The notes: a model not told the origin generated them from the letters alone. 64,000 nt of DNA from VXNE01 sp963665455 (GCA_963665455.1 OY762279.1:5084001-5148000), one strand, 5' to 3'. Shown: positions 26,386 to 35,083, numbered from the stretch's first letter. Made by a program: numbers and translations.

Positions 26386-26414
26386 TTCTAGCGCCGCCCC
26401 ATTCGCTCCATCAA
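26385..26414 (-). promoter_or_regulatory. Candidate sigma-70 promoter of the toxin-antitoxin operon
   Basis: On the minus strand TTGATG (26409-26414) is followed after 18 bp by TAGAAT (26385-26390). Both hexamers are close to the housekeeping consensus, and the operator palindrome begins at the end of the -10 element. Confidence 0.5.
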
Positions 26415-26435
26415 GGGCACGTGCCCCCTGAAGCC

Positions 26436-27365
26436 CTACACATAGTGCAGCCAATGCTCGAAGTCCCGGTCCTCCCCGCGCCAAATCCGCACGAAGGCTT
26501 CCTTCAATCGCACGGTTTCGGCCCCCGGTTCGCCGTTGCCGACGGGTCGGTGGTCGATCCGCACCACCGGCCAGATGCCGACGGAACTCGCGGTCAGGAA
26601 GACCTCCCGCGCCGCGTGGAGATCCTCCACCGTGAGATCGCGCACCGCGCAGGGCAGGCCGAGGAACGCCGCGAGCTCCATCACGGATGCACGGGTGATG
26701 CCGTGCAGCACCTTGTGTTCCGGCGGCGTGGCGAGGCCGTCGGGGCCGGCGACGAAGATGTTGGAGGTGGGCGCTTCCGCCACATAGCCGTCGCCATCGA
26801 GCAGGACGATCTCGTCGAACCCCCCGTGGCGCGCCCGCCACTTGGCGAACATCGCGGAGGTGTAGTTGGCCGCCATCTTCGCCTGGGGCGGGATGATGTC
26901 CGGGCGGCGATTCGTGATGTCGCGCTCGACCTTGAGCGACAAGGCCGTGCTCCACCGCGGCGTGCCGCCGTGCTGCTCGATCACGTCCGCGACCACGTCG
27001 TAGGCACAGATGAACACGCCCACACGGGGATCCTGGGGCACGAGTTCGGCCTCGATGGAGGGGATGAGGGCGCTGATCTTGAGCGACTTCGAGCCGGAGT
27101 TGCGCCGGACGGTCGCCGCACAGGCATCGATGAGTTCGTCGCGGGTGTAGGCGATGGGGAGGCCCATGATCGCGCACGTGCCCAAGAGCCGGTCGATATG
27201 GTCGGCCAAGCGGAACACCGCCACGCCCCCGCGCGCCTCGTGCACGCTCGTATAGTCGAAGGCGAGCGACCCGCGCTGCAGGCTCTGGGAGAGAATGTGC
27301 ACCGTGGCGTCACCCCAGCGCACGAACTCCCCGTCGCGCCACACCCAGCGGTCCACCGCAGTCAC
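26436..27365 (-). CDS. Class IV aminotransferase (BCAT/D-amino-acid transaminase type)
   Basis: 309 residues from a GTG that overlaps the TGA of dgcA (GTGA), so translation is coupled. Fold-type IV PLP enzyme: LSQSLQRGSLAFDYTSVHEA at the N-terminal domain, the PLP lysine in PPQAKMAANYTSAMFAK, then DEIVLLDGDGYVAEAPTSNIF (E-x-x-x-x-N-x-F) and LTASSVGIWPVVRID, where branched-chain enzymes usually have T-G-T-A. Product annotation is usually 'branched-chain aminotransferase', but the location behind dgcN and dgcA, two D-glutamate genes, makes a D-amino-acid transaminase that produces D-glutamate an attractive alternative. That is inference from context. Confidence 0.85.
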   Translation of the reverse strand: MTAVDRWVWRDGEFVRWGDATVHILSQSLQRGSLAFDYTSVHEARGGVAVFRLADHIDRLLGTCAIMGLPIAYTRDELIDACAATVRRNSGSKSLKISALIPSIEAELVPQDPRVGVFICAYDVVADVIEQHGGTPRWSTALSLKVERDITNRRPDIIPPQAKMAANYTSAMFAKWRARHGGFDEIVLLDGDGYVAEAPTSNIFVAGPDGLATPPEHKVLHGITRASVMELAAFLGLPCAVRDLTVEDLHAAREVFLTASSVGIWPVVRIDHRPVGNGEPGAETVRLKEAFVRIWRGEDRDFEHWLHYV

Positions 27366-28354
27366 ATTTGCCCCCAGCCACCACGCGGCGGAAACGCCAC
27401 CCGGTCGCGTTCGTAGCACAGCCCGTCGGGCCGGTCCGCCGCGAGCAGCAGCGGGCCATCGAGATCGACGAAGGCGGCGTCGTGGGCGAGGAGAAGCGCC
27501 GGGGCCATGCTCAGGGAAGTGGCGACCATGCAGCCGATCATGATAGCGAAACCCTTGGCGTGGGCCTCTTGCGCGAGCGCAAGCGCCGCCGTGAGTCCCC
27601 CCGTCTTGTCGAGCTTGATGTTGAGCACACGGTACCTGGCCGCGAGGCTCGCCAGATCGACCTCCCCCTGCAAGCTCTCGTCCGCGCCGAGGGAAACGGG
27701 AGATTCGAACTCCGCGAGCGCACCGTCCGTCCCGGCCGGCAGCGGTTGTTCGATCAGTTCCACGCCGAGTTCCGCCGCCGCCGGGGCAACCGTCTCAAGC
27801 CCCGCCAAGTCCCAGCCCTCGTTCGCATCGACGATGAGCCGTGCCGCCGGGGCCGCCTGGCGTACGGCGCGCAACCGTTCGATGTCCCGGTTCGGTGCGT
27901 CGCCGAGCTTGACCTTGAGCAAGGACCGGTCGGCGTTCCGGCGTGCGGCCGTCGCCATGGCGGAGGCCTCCCCTAGACCGATGGTGTATGCGGTCACGAC
28001 GGGCCGGGGCGGCGGCAGGCCGGCGAGCTCCCACACGGGCACGCCGCGCCGCCGAGCTTCGAGATCCCACAGCGCGCAGTCGACGGCGTTGCGGGCCGCG
28101 CCCGGCGGCATCGCCTCGAGCAAGGCTTCCCGGGAACCCTCCCCGCACGCTCCAGCAAAGCCCCCGATCGCCTGCAATGTCGCCGCCACCGACTCGCCGT
28201 AGCGCGGATAGGGCACGCCTTCACCGCGTCCCACGAAACCTCCCTCCCGCACCGTCGCCACCACCACGTCCGCTCGAGACTTGGTGCCCCGGGAAATGGC
28301 GAACGGCGCCGCGAGTTCCCAGGATTCCGCTTCGGCGTGGAGGGAGGGCGTCAC
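27362..28354 (-). CDS. dgcA: Enolase-superfamily N-acetyl-D-glutamate racemase-like (DgcA)
   Basis: 330 residues from GTG 28354. Muconate-lactonising-type enolase superfamily: K-x-K in LLKVKLGDAP, metal ligands Asp in LIVDANEGW, Glu in ELIEQPLPAG and Asp in SLGADESLQG, and the second catalytic Lys in NIKLDKTGGL. This is the dipeptide-epimerase-like group; fusion by context with a DUF1611 protein identifies the DgcA subgroup, which acts on N-acetyl-glutamate. It follows dgcN by three bases and overlaps the aminotransferase by four. Confidence 0.87.
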   Translation of the reverse strand: MTPSLHAEAESWELAAPFAISRGTKSRADVVVATVREGGFVGRGEGVPYPRYGESVAATLQAIGGFAGACGEGSREALLEAMPPGAARNAVDCALWDLEARRRGVPVWELAGLPPPRPVVTAYTIGLGEASAMATAARRNADRSLLKVKLGDAPNRDIERLRAVRQAAPAARLIVDANEGWDLAGLETVAPAAAELGVELIEQPLPAGTDGALAEFESPVSLGADESLQGEVDLASLAARYRVLNIKLDKTGGLTAALALAQEAHAKGFAIMIGCMVATSLSMAPALLLAHDAAFVDLDGPLLLAADRPDGLCYERDRVAFPPRGGWGQM

Positions 28355-28357
28355 GGG

Positions 28358-29398
28358 TCAGGCGTCCCCCAACAAGCGCTCGATGATCGCGTCCACGCCG
28401 AACCGCATCGGATCGGTGGCCGGGAGGCCAAGTTCCGCACCCTGGTTCTCCAGCATCCGCCGCGCCGCCTCCTCCCCCTGCCCATCCCCCTGCCCATCCC
28501 CGAGGGCGGCCGTGTTCACCGCCACCCCGACGCAACGTATGTCCGGGTTCGTCAGCCGACCCCAGCGGATCGTCGCCTCGATCACGTCCCGCACCGAGGG
28601 CATGGGTGCCGGGACGTTGCGCATGGTCGTCCGCGTCGGCTCGTGGCAGACGACGAAGGCATCGGGCTGGGCACCGTGCAATAGACCGAGGGAGACCCCG
28701 GCGAACGAGGGGTGGAAGAGCGAGCCCTGCCCCTCCACCACGTCCCAGTGGTCGTCCGGCGCCGCCGGGGCCAGCACCTCCACGGCACCGGAGATGAAGT
28801 CCGCCGGCACGGCGTCCACGGCCACGCCCTCGCCCGCGATGAGGATGCCGGTCTGTCCCGTCGCGCGGAAGTCCGCGTCGATGCCCCGGCCCCGCAGCGC
28901 GCGCTCCAACGCCAAGGCCGTGTACTTCTTGCCCACGGCGCAATCCGTGCCCACCGTCAGCAGTCGCTTGCCCGAACGCTTGCGTCCCGAGCCGGTCGGG
29001 AAATTGCGGTGCGGCACGCGCACGTCGAGCAGACGCCGGCCGTGGCATTCCGCTGCGGTCCGCAGTGCGTCGAAGCTCGCGAGCGGGGTGTGCAGGCCAC
29101 TCGCGACGTCCATGCCGCGTTCGACCGCCTCGACGAGCACGGGCACCCACGTCTCCGGCAGCACGCCCCCGGGGCCGACGGTGCCGAGGACGAACGTCCG
29201 CGCGCCTTGGGCCGCCGCCTCCGCCACGGTCATGTCGGGCAGGCCATGATCCGCCCGGCACCCGGGCAGCCGGAGTTGTCCGAGACAGCGCTCCGGCCGC
29301 CAATCGACGATGCCCTGACCGGTCTTCGCCGCGAGGGCGTCCCTGGCGTCCCCGGCGAAGAGCAGGTACGGCGGTTCGATGCGCAACCCGTGCCCCAC
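28358..29398 (-). CDS. dgcN: DUF1611 protein, D-glutamate N-acetyltransferase-like (DgcN)
   Basis: 346 residues. Starts close to the conserved PYLLFAGDARDALAAKTGQG block; P-loop-like TVGTDCAVGKKYTALALERA about residue 148; further family blocks are DFRATGQTGILIAGEG and VEGQGSLFHPSFAGVSLGLLHG. DgcN proteins acetylate D-glutamate, the first step of a D-glutamate catabolic route in marine bacteria in which DgcA converts the product to N-acetyl-L-glutamate. GTG 29398 was taken as start; a TTG at 29386 is possible and would place the start nearer the conserved block. First gene of the dgcN-dgcA-aminotransferase unit. Confidence 0.87.
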   Translation of the reverse strand: MGHGLRIEPPYLLFAGDARDALAAKTGQGIVDWRPERCLGQLRLPGCRADHGLPDMTVAEAAAQGARTFVLGTVGPGGVLPETWVPVLVEAVERGMDVASGLHTPLASFDALRTAAECHGRRLLDVRVPHRNFPTGSGRKRSGKRLLTVGTDCAVGKKYTALALERALRGRGIDADFRATGQTGILIAGEGVAVDAVPADFISGAVEVLAPAAPDDHWDVVEGQGSLFHPSFAGVSLGLLHGAQPDAFVVCHEPTRTTMRNVPAPMPSVRDVIEATIRWGRLTNPDIRCVGVAVNTAALGDGQGDGQGEEAARRMLENQGAELGLPATDPMRFGVDAIIERLLGDA

Positions 29399-29405
29399 GA
29401 GCCGG

Positions 29406-30035
29406 TCAGGTCAAGGCCGCGTAGCGCGCCTCGAGCGCCGCCTTCAGGTCATCGACAAAGGAAGGCAGGGCCGCGTCGAGGCCGGCCGCGATCTCGGACA
29501 GGTGCTCGTTGTCCTCGCGTCCCCCCCAGTGCTTCACGTAGCTGCCGTCCCGATAGCCGTGGGCCTGGCGGAAGGCGTTGAGCACGTTCTTGCCGATGTA
29601 GGCGTCGTGCAGCTCGTCGAGGGACATGGGCAGGGCGTTCATCACGTCCACGAAGGCCTCGACGTCGAAGGCTCGGTCACGCAACGTGGCCAGCGCCAGC
29701 GCTTCGACGGCCCCCCGAAGGTCGCCGTCCCCCGACGGGGCACTGCGCGCCGTCATACGCACCGCCAACGCATCGTCCACGGAGCCGGCGCGCAGCAGGT
29801 CCGAGAGCCCGAAGTGCCAGATGTCCACGACCTCGAGCCGCACCTGGTCCAGGTTCGCCTGCTGGTGCTTCCACCACTTCCAGCCATGGTGGTCGAGCAG
29901 CTCGGCGCACTCGATCCACACGGCCCGGTAGTACTCGTAGCCCCGGGTCCGCCACTCTGGATGGACCTCGCGGTTGTACCGATCCTGTAGAACGGCCATG
30001 TTGCGGAGCTGCTGGGCGTAGTCGTTCAAGGGCAC
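29406..30035 (-). CDS. dUTPase-like (dimeric all-alpha NTP pyrophosphatase family)
   Basis: 209 residues from GTG 30035; GTG 30077 and TTG 30086 would extend it. The dimeric dUTPase motifs are present in order: LQDRYNREVHPEWRTRG, ECAELLDHHGWKWWK (metal-binding E-x-x-E-like helix), LEVVDIWHFGLSD (E-x-x-D) and the nucleotide-binding AYIGKNVLNAFRQAHGY followed by KHWGGREDNEHL. These enzymes hydrolyse dUTP (sometimes dCTP/dUDP) to prevent uracil in DNA. The family is best known from phages, trypanosomatids and some bacteria. It sits seven bp upstream of dgcN on the same strand, an odd pairing, and diverges from the acyl-CoA dehydrogenases. Confidence 0.85.
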   Translation of the reverse strand: MPLNDYAQQLRNMAVLQDRYNREVHPEWRTRGYEYYRAVWIECAELLDHHGWKWWKHQQANLDQVRLEVVDIWHFGLSDLLRAGSVDDALAVRMTARSAPSGDGDLRGAVEALALATLRDRAFDVEAFVDVMNALPMSLDELHDAYIGKNVLNAFRQAHGYRDGSYVKHWGGREDNEHLSEIAAGLDAALPSFVDDLKAALEARYAALT

Positions 30036-30106
30036 CGCCTCGGACCCGATCGGGACAGGACACTGGTAGACTCTCACGCCTTTCAAGCCGAGGGAAGCCG
30101 CGCACC

Positions 30107-31306
30107 ATGGACCTGTCCTACGGGCCGGAATACGACGAGTTCCGCCAGGAACTGAAGGACTTTCTCGCCAAGCACCGCGACCAGGCGCCGCGCGGCCAGG
30201 GCATCCGCTCGGAGCCCGTCAAGAAGTGGCAGAAGCTGCTCATCCAGCACGGCTACGCCGCGCGCACCATCCCGACGGAGTACGGCGGCCACGGCGGCGA
30301 GCCGGACATCCTGAAGGCCCGCATCATCGGCGAAGAGTTCGCCGCCGCGCAGGTGCCCGGCGGACTCGGCGGCCAGGGCATCTCCATGCTCGTCCCCACG
30401 CTGCTCGAACTCGGCACCGAGGAACAGAAGCGCACGTTCATTCCCCCGACGCTCGCCGGGGACATGGTCTGGTGCCAGGGATATTCGGAACCCGGCGCCG
30501 GCTCGGACCTCGCGAGCCTCCGCACGTCCGCGGTCCTCGACGGCGACGAGTGGGTCATCAACGGCTCGAAGATCTGGACCTCGACGGCGCATCTGGCCGA
30601 TTGGATCTTCTGCCTCGTGCGCACGGAACCGGAAGCGCCCAAGCACCAGGGCATCAGCTTCCTGCTCTTCCGCATGGACACGCCCGGCATCGAGATCCGG
30701 CCCCTGGTCGACATGACCATGGTGAGCAACTTCAACGAGGTCTTCTTCACCGACGTGCGGGTGCCCAAGGACCAGATCGTCGGCCAGCGCGGCGAGGGCT
30801 GGTACGTGGCCAACGCCATCCTCGGCCACGAGCGCGACAGCCTCGGCGATCCCAACGCCGCCCTCGCTCGCCTCAACCGCTTGGTCGAGCTCATGAAAAC
30901 GGAGACCGTGGACGGCCAGCGCGCCATCGACAATCCCGCCTTCCGCGACCGGCTGATGAAAGTCCAGGCACGGGTGACGGCGATGCGGATGAACGACATG
31001 CGCATCCTGAGTTCCCGGATCAACGGGGCCGGCGACACCGGGCTCGCGCGGCTGATCACGAAGCTCCAGGCGACGGAACTGCGCCACGACCTCGAGGGGC
31101 TCGGCATCGACGTCATGGGCGAGTTCGGCCTGATGTTCGGCAAGGGGCCGCACCTGCGCGACCAGGGCAGCTGGCAGAACCACTACATGTACTTCCTCGG
31201 GCTGATCATCGGCGGCGGCACGTCCCAGATCCAGAAGAACATCATCAGCGAGCGCGGCCTCGGCATGCCCCGGGAACCGAAGGCCGTCGTGCCCGCCGGG
31301 AGCTGA
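30107..31306 (+). CDS. Acyl-CoA dehydrogenase family protein, large subunit type
   Basis: 399 residues. FAD/substrate motifs WCQGYSEPGAGSDLASLRT, GDEWVINGSKIWTSTAHLAD and the C-terminal GGGTSQIQKNIISERGLGMP are complete. It forms an operon with the next gene, a second and more divergent acyl-CoA dehydrogenase starting four bases after this stop. Such paired ACADs (one with all residues, one shorter) often make heterotetrameric enzymes acting on bulky substrates such as steroid side-chain CoA esters. Whether that applies here is inference. Confidence 0.92.
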   Translation: MDLSYGPEYDEFRQELKDFLAKHRDQAPRGQGIRSEPVKKWQKLLIQHGYAARTIPTEYGGHGGEPDILKARIIGEEFAAAQVPGGLGGQGISMLVPTLLELGTEEQKRTFIPPTLAGDMVWCQGYSEPGAGSDLASLRTSAVLDGDEWVINGSKIWTSTAHLADWIFCLVRTEPEAPKHQGISFLLFRMDTPGIEIRPLVDMTMVSNFNEVFFTDVRVPKDQIVGQRGEGWYVANAILGHERDSLGDPNAALARLNRLVELMKTETVDGQRAIDNPAFRDRLMKVQARVTAMRMNDMRILSSRINGAGDTGLARLITKLQATELRHDLEGLGIDVMGEFGLMFGKGPHLRDQGSWQNHYMYFLGLIIGGGTSQIQKNIISERGLGMPREPKAVVPAGS

Positions 31307-31310
31307 AGCC

Positions 31311-32396
31311 ATGGAATTCGGCCTATCGGAAGAACAGACCCTGCTGCGCGAGAGCGTGGACCGCTTCCTCGACGACCACGCGGACCTCGACCGCATCCGC
31401 AAGTACGCCGACGACGCGGACGACCGGGCGGACGACCTCTGGTCCGGGCTCTCGGAACTCGGCGTGCCGGCCGTGTTGGTGCCGGAGGCCCACGGCGGCA
31501 TCGGCCTCGGTCCCCTCGACGCCGCGGTGGTCGCGGAGTCTCTCGGCGCGCACGCGGCACCCGGACCCTATCTCTCGACCGCCGTGCTCGCCGTCACCGC
31601 CCTGCGACTCGCCGGCGACGAGGCCCAGCAAGGCGAACACCTGCCCCGGATCGCCGACGGGCGCCTGCGGATCGGAGCGGCGGTCTCGGAGCTCTCCGGC
31701 GCACGGGGAGACGCCGGCGTCGACGCCGATGCGAACGGCACGCTCCGCGGCAAGGCGCTATTCGTGCTCGACCCGGACGCCGACGCCTTCCTCGTCGCCG
31801 ACCGGACGCGACGCTTCCATCTCGTGGCGGCGGACGCGCCGGGCCTTGAGATCACGCACCTACCCCAGGTCGACCGCACCCGGCCGATCGCCGAGTTGAC
31901 CTTCACCGGCGCACCCGCGGAAGCGTTGCGCGGCAGCGCCGACCCCGAGGTCTGCCTGGAGGTGATCGACCTTGGGCGCGTCATGCTGGCCGCCGACACC
32001 CTCGGCGCGTCCCAAGAGATGCTCGATCAAGCGGTGGCCTACGCGAAGCAGCGCGAGCAGTTCAACCGGGTGATCGCGTCGTTCCAGGCCGTCAAGCACC
32101 TGTGCGCCGAGATGGCCGCGGAGATCGAACCGAGCCGCGCGCTGGTCTGGTATGCCGCGCACGCCCTCGCCGAGGTTCCCGACGAGGCGCGGCTCATGGC
32201 CTGCCACGCCAAGGCGCACCTGGCGGAGGTCGGGCAGTTCGTGGGCAAGACGGCGACGATCGTGCACGGCGGGATGGGCTTCACGGACCTGCTCGGCCTG
32301 CACTACTGGTTCAAGCGCATCGGCTTCAACCGCCAGATGCTTGGCGGTCCGGAGCGCGTGCGGGAGGAGGCCGCGCGGGCGCAGGGGTTGGCCTGA
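31311..32396 (+). CDS. Acyl-CoA dehydrogenase family protein, small partner
   Basis: 361 residues. N-terminal and C-terminal ACAD helices are clear (LSEEQTLLRESVDRFLDDHA; AYAKQREQFNRVIASFQAVKH; KTATIVHGGMGFTDLLGLHY). The middle beta domain is degenerate and lacks the G-S-D motif of the partner, as is typical of the second subunit in paired ACADs. The four-base gap to the upstream gene implies coupling. Confidence 0.9.
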   Translation: MEFGLSEEQTLLRESVDRFLDDHADLDRIRKYADDADDRADDLWSGLSELGVPAVLVPEAHGGIGLGPLDAAVVAESLGAHAAPGPYLSTAVLAVTALRLAGDEAQQGEHLPRIADGRLRIGAAVSELSGARGDAGVDADANGTLRGKALFVLDPDADAFLVADRTRRFHLVAADAPGLEITHLPQVDRTRPIAELTFTGAPAEALRGSADPEVCLEVIDLGRVMLAADTLGASQEMLDQAVAYAKQREQFNRVIASFQAVKHLCAEMAAEIEPSRALVWYAAHALAEVPDEARLMACHAKAHLAEVGQFVGKTATIVHGGMGFTDLLGLHYWFKRIGFNRQMLGGPERVREEAARAQGLA

Positions 32397-32455
32397 GCAC
32401 GGCGACACCATCGGGACACGGGACGCCAAGCGCCAAACCAGTTTACCGATAGGCG

Positions 32456-32484
32456 TTGAAATCTGGTCCGTCTGCACCCAAATT
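32456..32484 (+). promoter_or_regulatory. Candidate heat-shock (sigma-32) promoter of lon
   Basis: TTGAAA at 32456-32461 is followed after 15 bp by CCCAAATT at 32477-32484, close to the sigma-32 consensus (CTTGAAA, N13-15, CCCCATnT). It ends 21 bp before the lon start. lon is a classical heat-shock gene, which supports the reading. Confidence 0.45.
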
Positions 32485-32505
32485 ACCTAGCGTAGTGGCC
32501 ATGCG

Positions 32506-34839
32506 GTGACGACCTTGAACGAGCTCCCCGTCCTCCCCCTGCGCGACACGCTCGTGTTTCCCGAGCTGTTCGTGTCGATCAAGGTGGGCCGGCACGCCTC
32601 GCTGGCGGCGCTGAAGACCGCCGTCGAGGCCGACCGCCGCCTGATCACCGTCCTGCAACGGGAGCCGGAAACCGACGAGCCGGGCATCGAGGACCTCCAC
32701 GAGATCGGCACCATTTGCCGGGTCACCCGGGTCGAGCAAGGCGAAGGCGGGGCCGTGGTCGTCGTCCAGGGCGTCACCCGCGTGCGCCTCGGAGGGGTCG
32801 TGCCGCAAGAGGACTACCTGGCCGTCCAGTACCAGGAGCTCGAGGCGCTGTCGACCGACGTGGGCGGGGACGACCAGGCCCGGGTCGACGCCCTGCTCTC
32901 GGAGACCCTGGAGATCGCGCGGCGCATCGCCAACCTGATCGACAGCGACAACGGCGACCAGATCTTCGCCCAATTCATGGGCTCGAACGACAACCCGATC
33001 ACCCAGATGTACCGGATCGCGAGCTTCGCGCAGCAGAGCATCGAACTCGAGGCGCAGCAGCAGATCCTGTCCATCGAGGCAACGCCCGAACTACTCGAGA
33101 TGATGCTCTCGAAGCTCTCGCACCAAGCCTCCGTGATGCAGTTGCGCCACGAGATCGCCTCCCAGACCCGGGAAGACATCGACAAGCAGCAGCGCGAACA
33201 GTTGCTGCGCCAGCAGAAGCGCGCCATCGAGCAGGCGCTGGGCGAAGAGGAAGGCGACGAGGACCTCGCCGAGATCAAGGAGAACCTGCGCCAGGCCAAC
33301 CTGCCCGAGGCCGCCCAGAAGGAGGTGGATCGCGAGCTCAAGCGCCTCGGCCGCATGTCGCCGAACGCGGCGGACTACCAGGTGGCGCGCAGCTACCTGG
33401 AACTCGTGGCCGAGTTGCCGTGGAACGTCGTCACCGAGGACACCCTGGACCTGGCCCACGCGCAGAAGGTGCTCGACGAGGACCACTACGGCCTCGAGGA
33501 CGTCAAGGAGCGCATCCTCGAGTCCCTGGCCGTGCTGCAGCTCAACCCCGAGGCGATGGCCTCCATCCTCTGCTTCGTCGGCCCTCCCGGCGTCGGCAAG
33601 ACCTCCCTCGGCCAGTCCATCGCCCGCGCCATGAGCCGCAAGTTCGAGCGCATGAGCCTGGGCGGCCTGCACGACGAGGCGGAACTGCGCGGCCACCGGC
33701 GCACCTACATCGGCGCCATGCCGGGGCGCATCCTGCAGGCCGTGCGGCGCGCCGGCGTGCGCAATCCCGTGCTCATGCTCGACGAGATCGACAAGCTCGG
33801 CCGCGACTTCCGGGGCGACCCGGCGGCGGCGCTCATGGAGATCCTCGATCCCGCCCAGAACAAGGAGTTCCGGGACAACTACCTGAACCTCCCCTTCGAT
33901 CTCTCGAAGGTGCTGTTCATCACCACGGCCAATACCCTGGAGGGCATTCCGCGACCGCTGCTCGACCGCATGGAGGTGCTGGAGTTGACGGGCTATAGCG
34001 AACTCGAGAAGGCCGAGATCGCGCGGCGCTACCTCATTCCCCGCCAGCGGGAGAACGCGGGGCTCGCCGACGAGTCCTTCCACTTCGACGACGCGGCCCT
34101 GCGGCGCATCATCCGGCGCTACACCCGCGAGGCCGGCGTGCGCGAACTGGAGCGCAGCCTGTCGCGCATCGCCCGCAAGCGCGCCCGGCAGATGCTCCAG
34201 GACGAGACCCTCGGGCCGAGCATCGTGCCCGACGAGCTGCGCGACCTGCTCGGCCCGGAGAAGTTCAAGTCCGACAAGGGCCGCGAGAACCTAAGCGCCG
34301 GCGTGGCGCCCGGACTCGCCTGGACGGAGACGGGGGGCGACGTGCTGTACGTCGAGGCGACCCTCACCCACAAGGACGAGAAGGTCACCATGACGGGGCA
34401 TCTCGGACAGGTGATGCAGGAGTCGGTCAAGGCGGCCCGGTCCTACATCTGGTCCGCGGCGGATGATCTCCGCATCGACCGCAAGGCGATCGAGGAGTGC
34501 GGCGTCCACGTCCACGTGCCCGCCGGCGCCGTGCCCAAGGACGGCCCCTCCGCCGGCATCACGATGGCGACCGCGCTCGCCTCCGCCTATAGCAAGAAGC
34601 ACGTGCGCGACGACATCGCCATGACCGGCGAGTTGACGCTGACCGGCCTCGTGCTCCCGGTGGGCGGCGTGCGGGAGAAGATCCTCGCGGCGCACCGCAC
34701 GGGGTTCCGGCACGTCATCCTGCCGCGTGAGAACGAGTCGGAGCTCGACAAGCTCCCGGGGCCCGTGCGCGAGGATATGGAGATCACCCTCGTCGACCGG
34801 CTCGAGGATGTCGTGCGGGTGGCGATTCCGGACCTTTGA
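32506..34839 (+). CDS. lon: ATP-dependent protease Lon
   Basis: 777 residues from a GTG. N-terminal substrate-binding domain (LPVLPLRDTLVFPELFVSI), coiled-coil linker rich in Gln/Glu/Arg (~220-290), AAA+ module with Walker A FVGPPGVGKTSLGQS (about residue 358) and Walker B NPVLMLDEIDKLG, and the serine-lysine protease domain with Ser in KDGPSAGITMATALAS (about 682) and Lys in GGVREKILAAHR (about 723). It degrades misfolded and regulatory proteins. Length matches the usual ~780. A sigma-32-like promoter lies just upstream; downstream is a strong hairpin and a dispersed repeat. Confidence 0.97.
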   Translation: MTTLNELPVLPLRDTLVFPELFVSIKVGRHASLAALKTAVEADRRLITVLQREPETDEPGIEDLHEIGTICRVTRVEQGEGGAVVVVQGVTRVRLGGVVPQEDYLAVQYQELEALSTDVGGDDQARVDALLSETLEIARRIANLIDSDNGDQIFAQFMGSNDNPITQMYRIASFAQQSIELEAQQQILSIEATPELLEMMLSKLSHQASVMQLRHEIASQTREDIDKQQREQLLRQQKRAIEQALGEEEGDEDLAEIKENLRQANLPEAAQKEVDRELKRLGRMSPNAADYQVARSYLELVAELPWNVVTEDTLDLAHAQKVLDEDHYGLEDVKERILESLAVLQLNPEAMASILCFVGPPGVGKTSLGQSIARAMSRKFERMSLGGLHDEAELRGHRRTYIGAMPGRILQAVRRAGVRNPVLMLDEIDKLGRDFRGDPAAALMEILDPAQNKEFRDNYLNLPFDLSKVLFITTANTLEGIPRPLLDRMEVLELTGYSELEKAEIARRYLIPRQRENAGLADESFHFDDAALRRIIRRYTREAGVRELERSLSRIARKRARQMLQDETLGPSIVPDELRDLLGPEKFKSDKGRENLSAGVAPGLAWTETGGDVLYVEATLTHKDEKVTMTGHLGQVMQESVKAARSYIWSAADDLRIDRKAIEECGVHVHVPAGAVPKDGPSAGITMATALASAYSKKHVRDDIAMTGELTLTGLVLPVGGVREKILAAHRTGFRHVILPRENESELDKLPGPVREDMEITLVDRLEDVVRVAIPDL

Positions 34840-34840
34840 C

Positions 34841-34885
34841 GATGCATCCGCCTCCGGGAGCGAAGCGAGCGGAGGCCGACGCATC
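34841..34885. terminator. Large hairpin 3' of lon
   Basis: Interrupted arms GATGC...GCCTCC and GGAGGC...GCATC fold around the loop GGAGCGAAGCGAGC-like sequence (34841-34885). It begins one base after the lon stop and directly abuts repeat copy B. Confidence 0.55.
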
Positions 34886-34895
34886 ACCGAAGGAT

Positions 34896-34946
34896 GGTGG
34901 GGCTGGGCCGCGAGCGGAGCCAAGGGCGACGGTTGCGGGGCGCTAG
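34896..34946 (-). repeat. Dispersed palindromic repeat, copy B (reverse)
   Basis: Read on the minus strand it begins CTAGCGCCCC and matches the ~50-bp body of the copies at 22791 and 47850 almost base for base, up to GGCCCAGCCCCACC. As in those copies the body is followed by a hairpin, here the 34841-34885 one, whose sequence is different. Confidence 0.65.
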
Positions 34947-35083
34947 CCCGCGTTTCGGGTGGCGCGTTTTCGGGTGGCATACCGGCCCGAATCGTCCTAT
35001 CGTTCGCCCCTGTAGCAAGGGGCGCTGCCACTCGTCGCGATAGTCGCGGGAGCACGCCCCGCATCGATGTTGGAGAGCACATC

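Noticed and set aside
26396..26408. CTAGCG-like match near the toxin-antitoxin promoter as a further copy of the dispersed repeat
   Set aside because: Only about ten bases match and no body or hairpin follows, so it is likely chance.
34727..35083. Long open frame running from inside lon through the intergenic region into the TonB receptor
   Set aside because: It is an out-of-frame reading of lon and a repeat; the receptor's own signal peptide and ribosome-binding site start at 35084.
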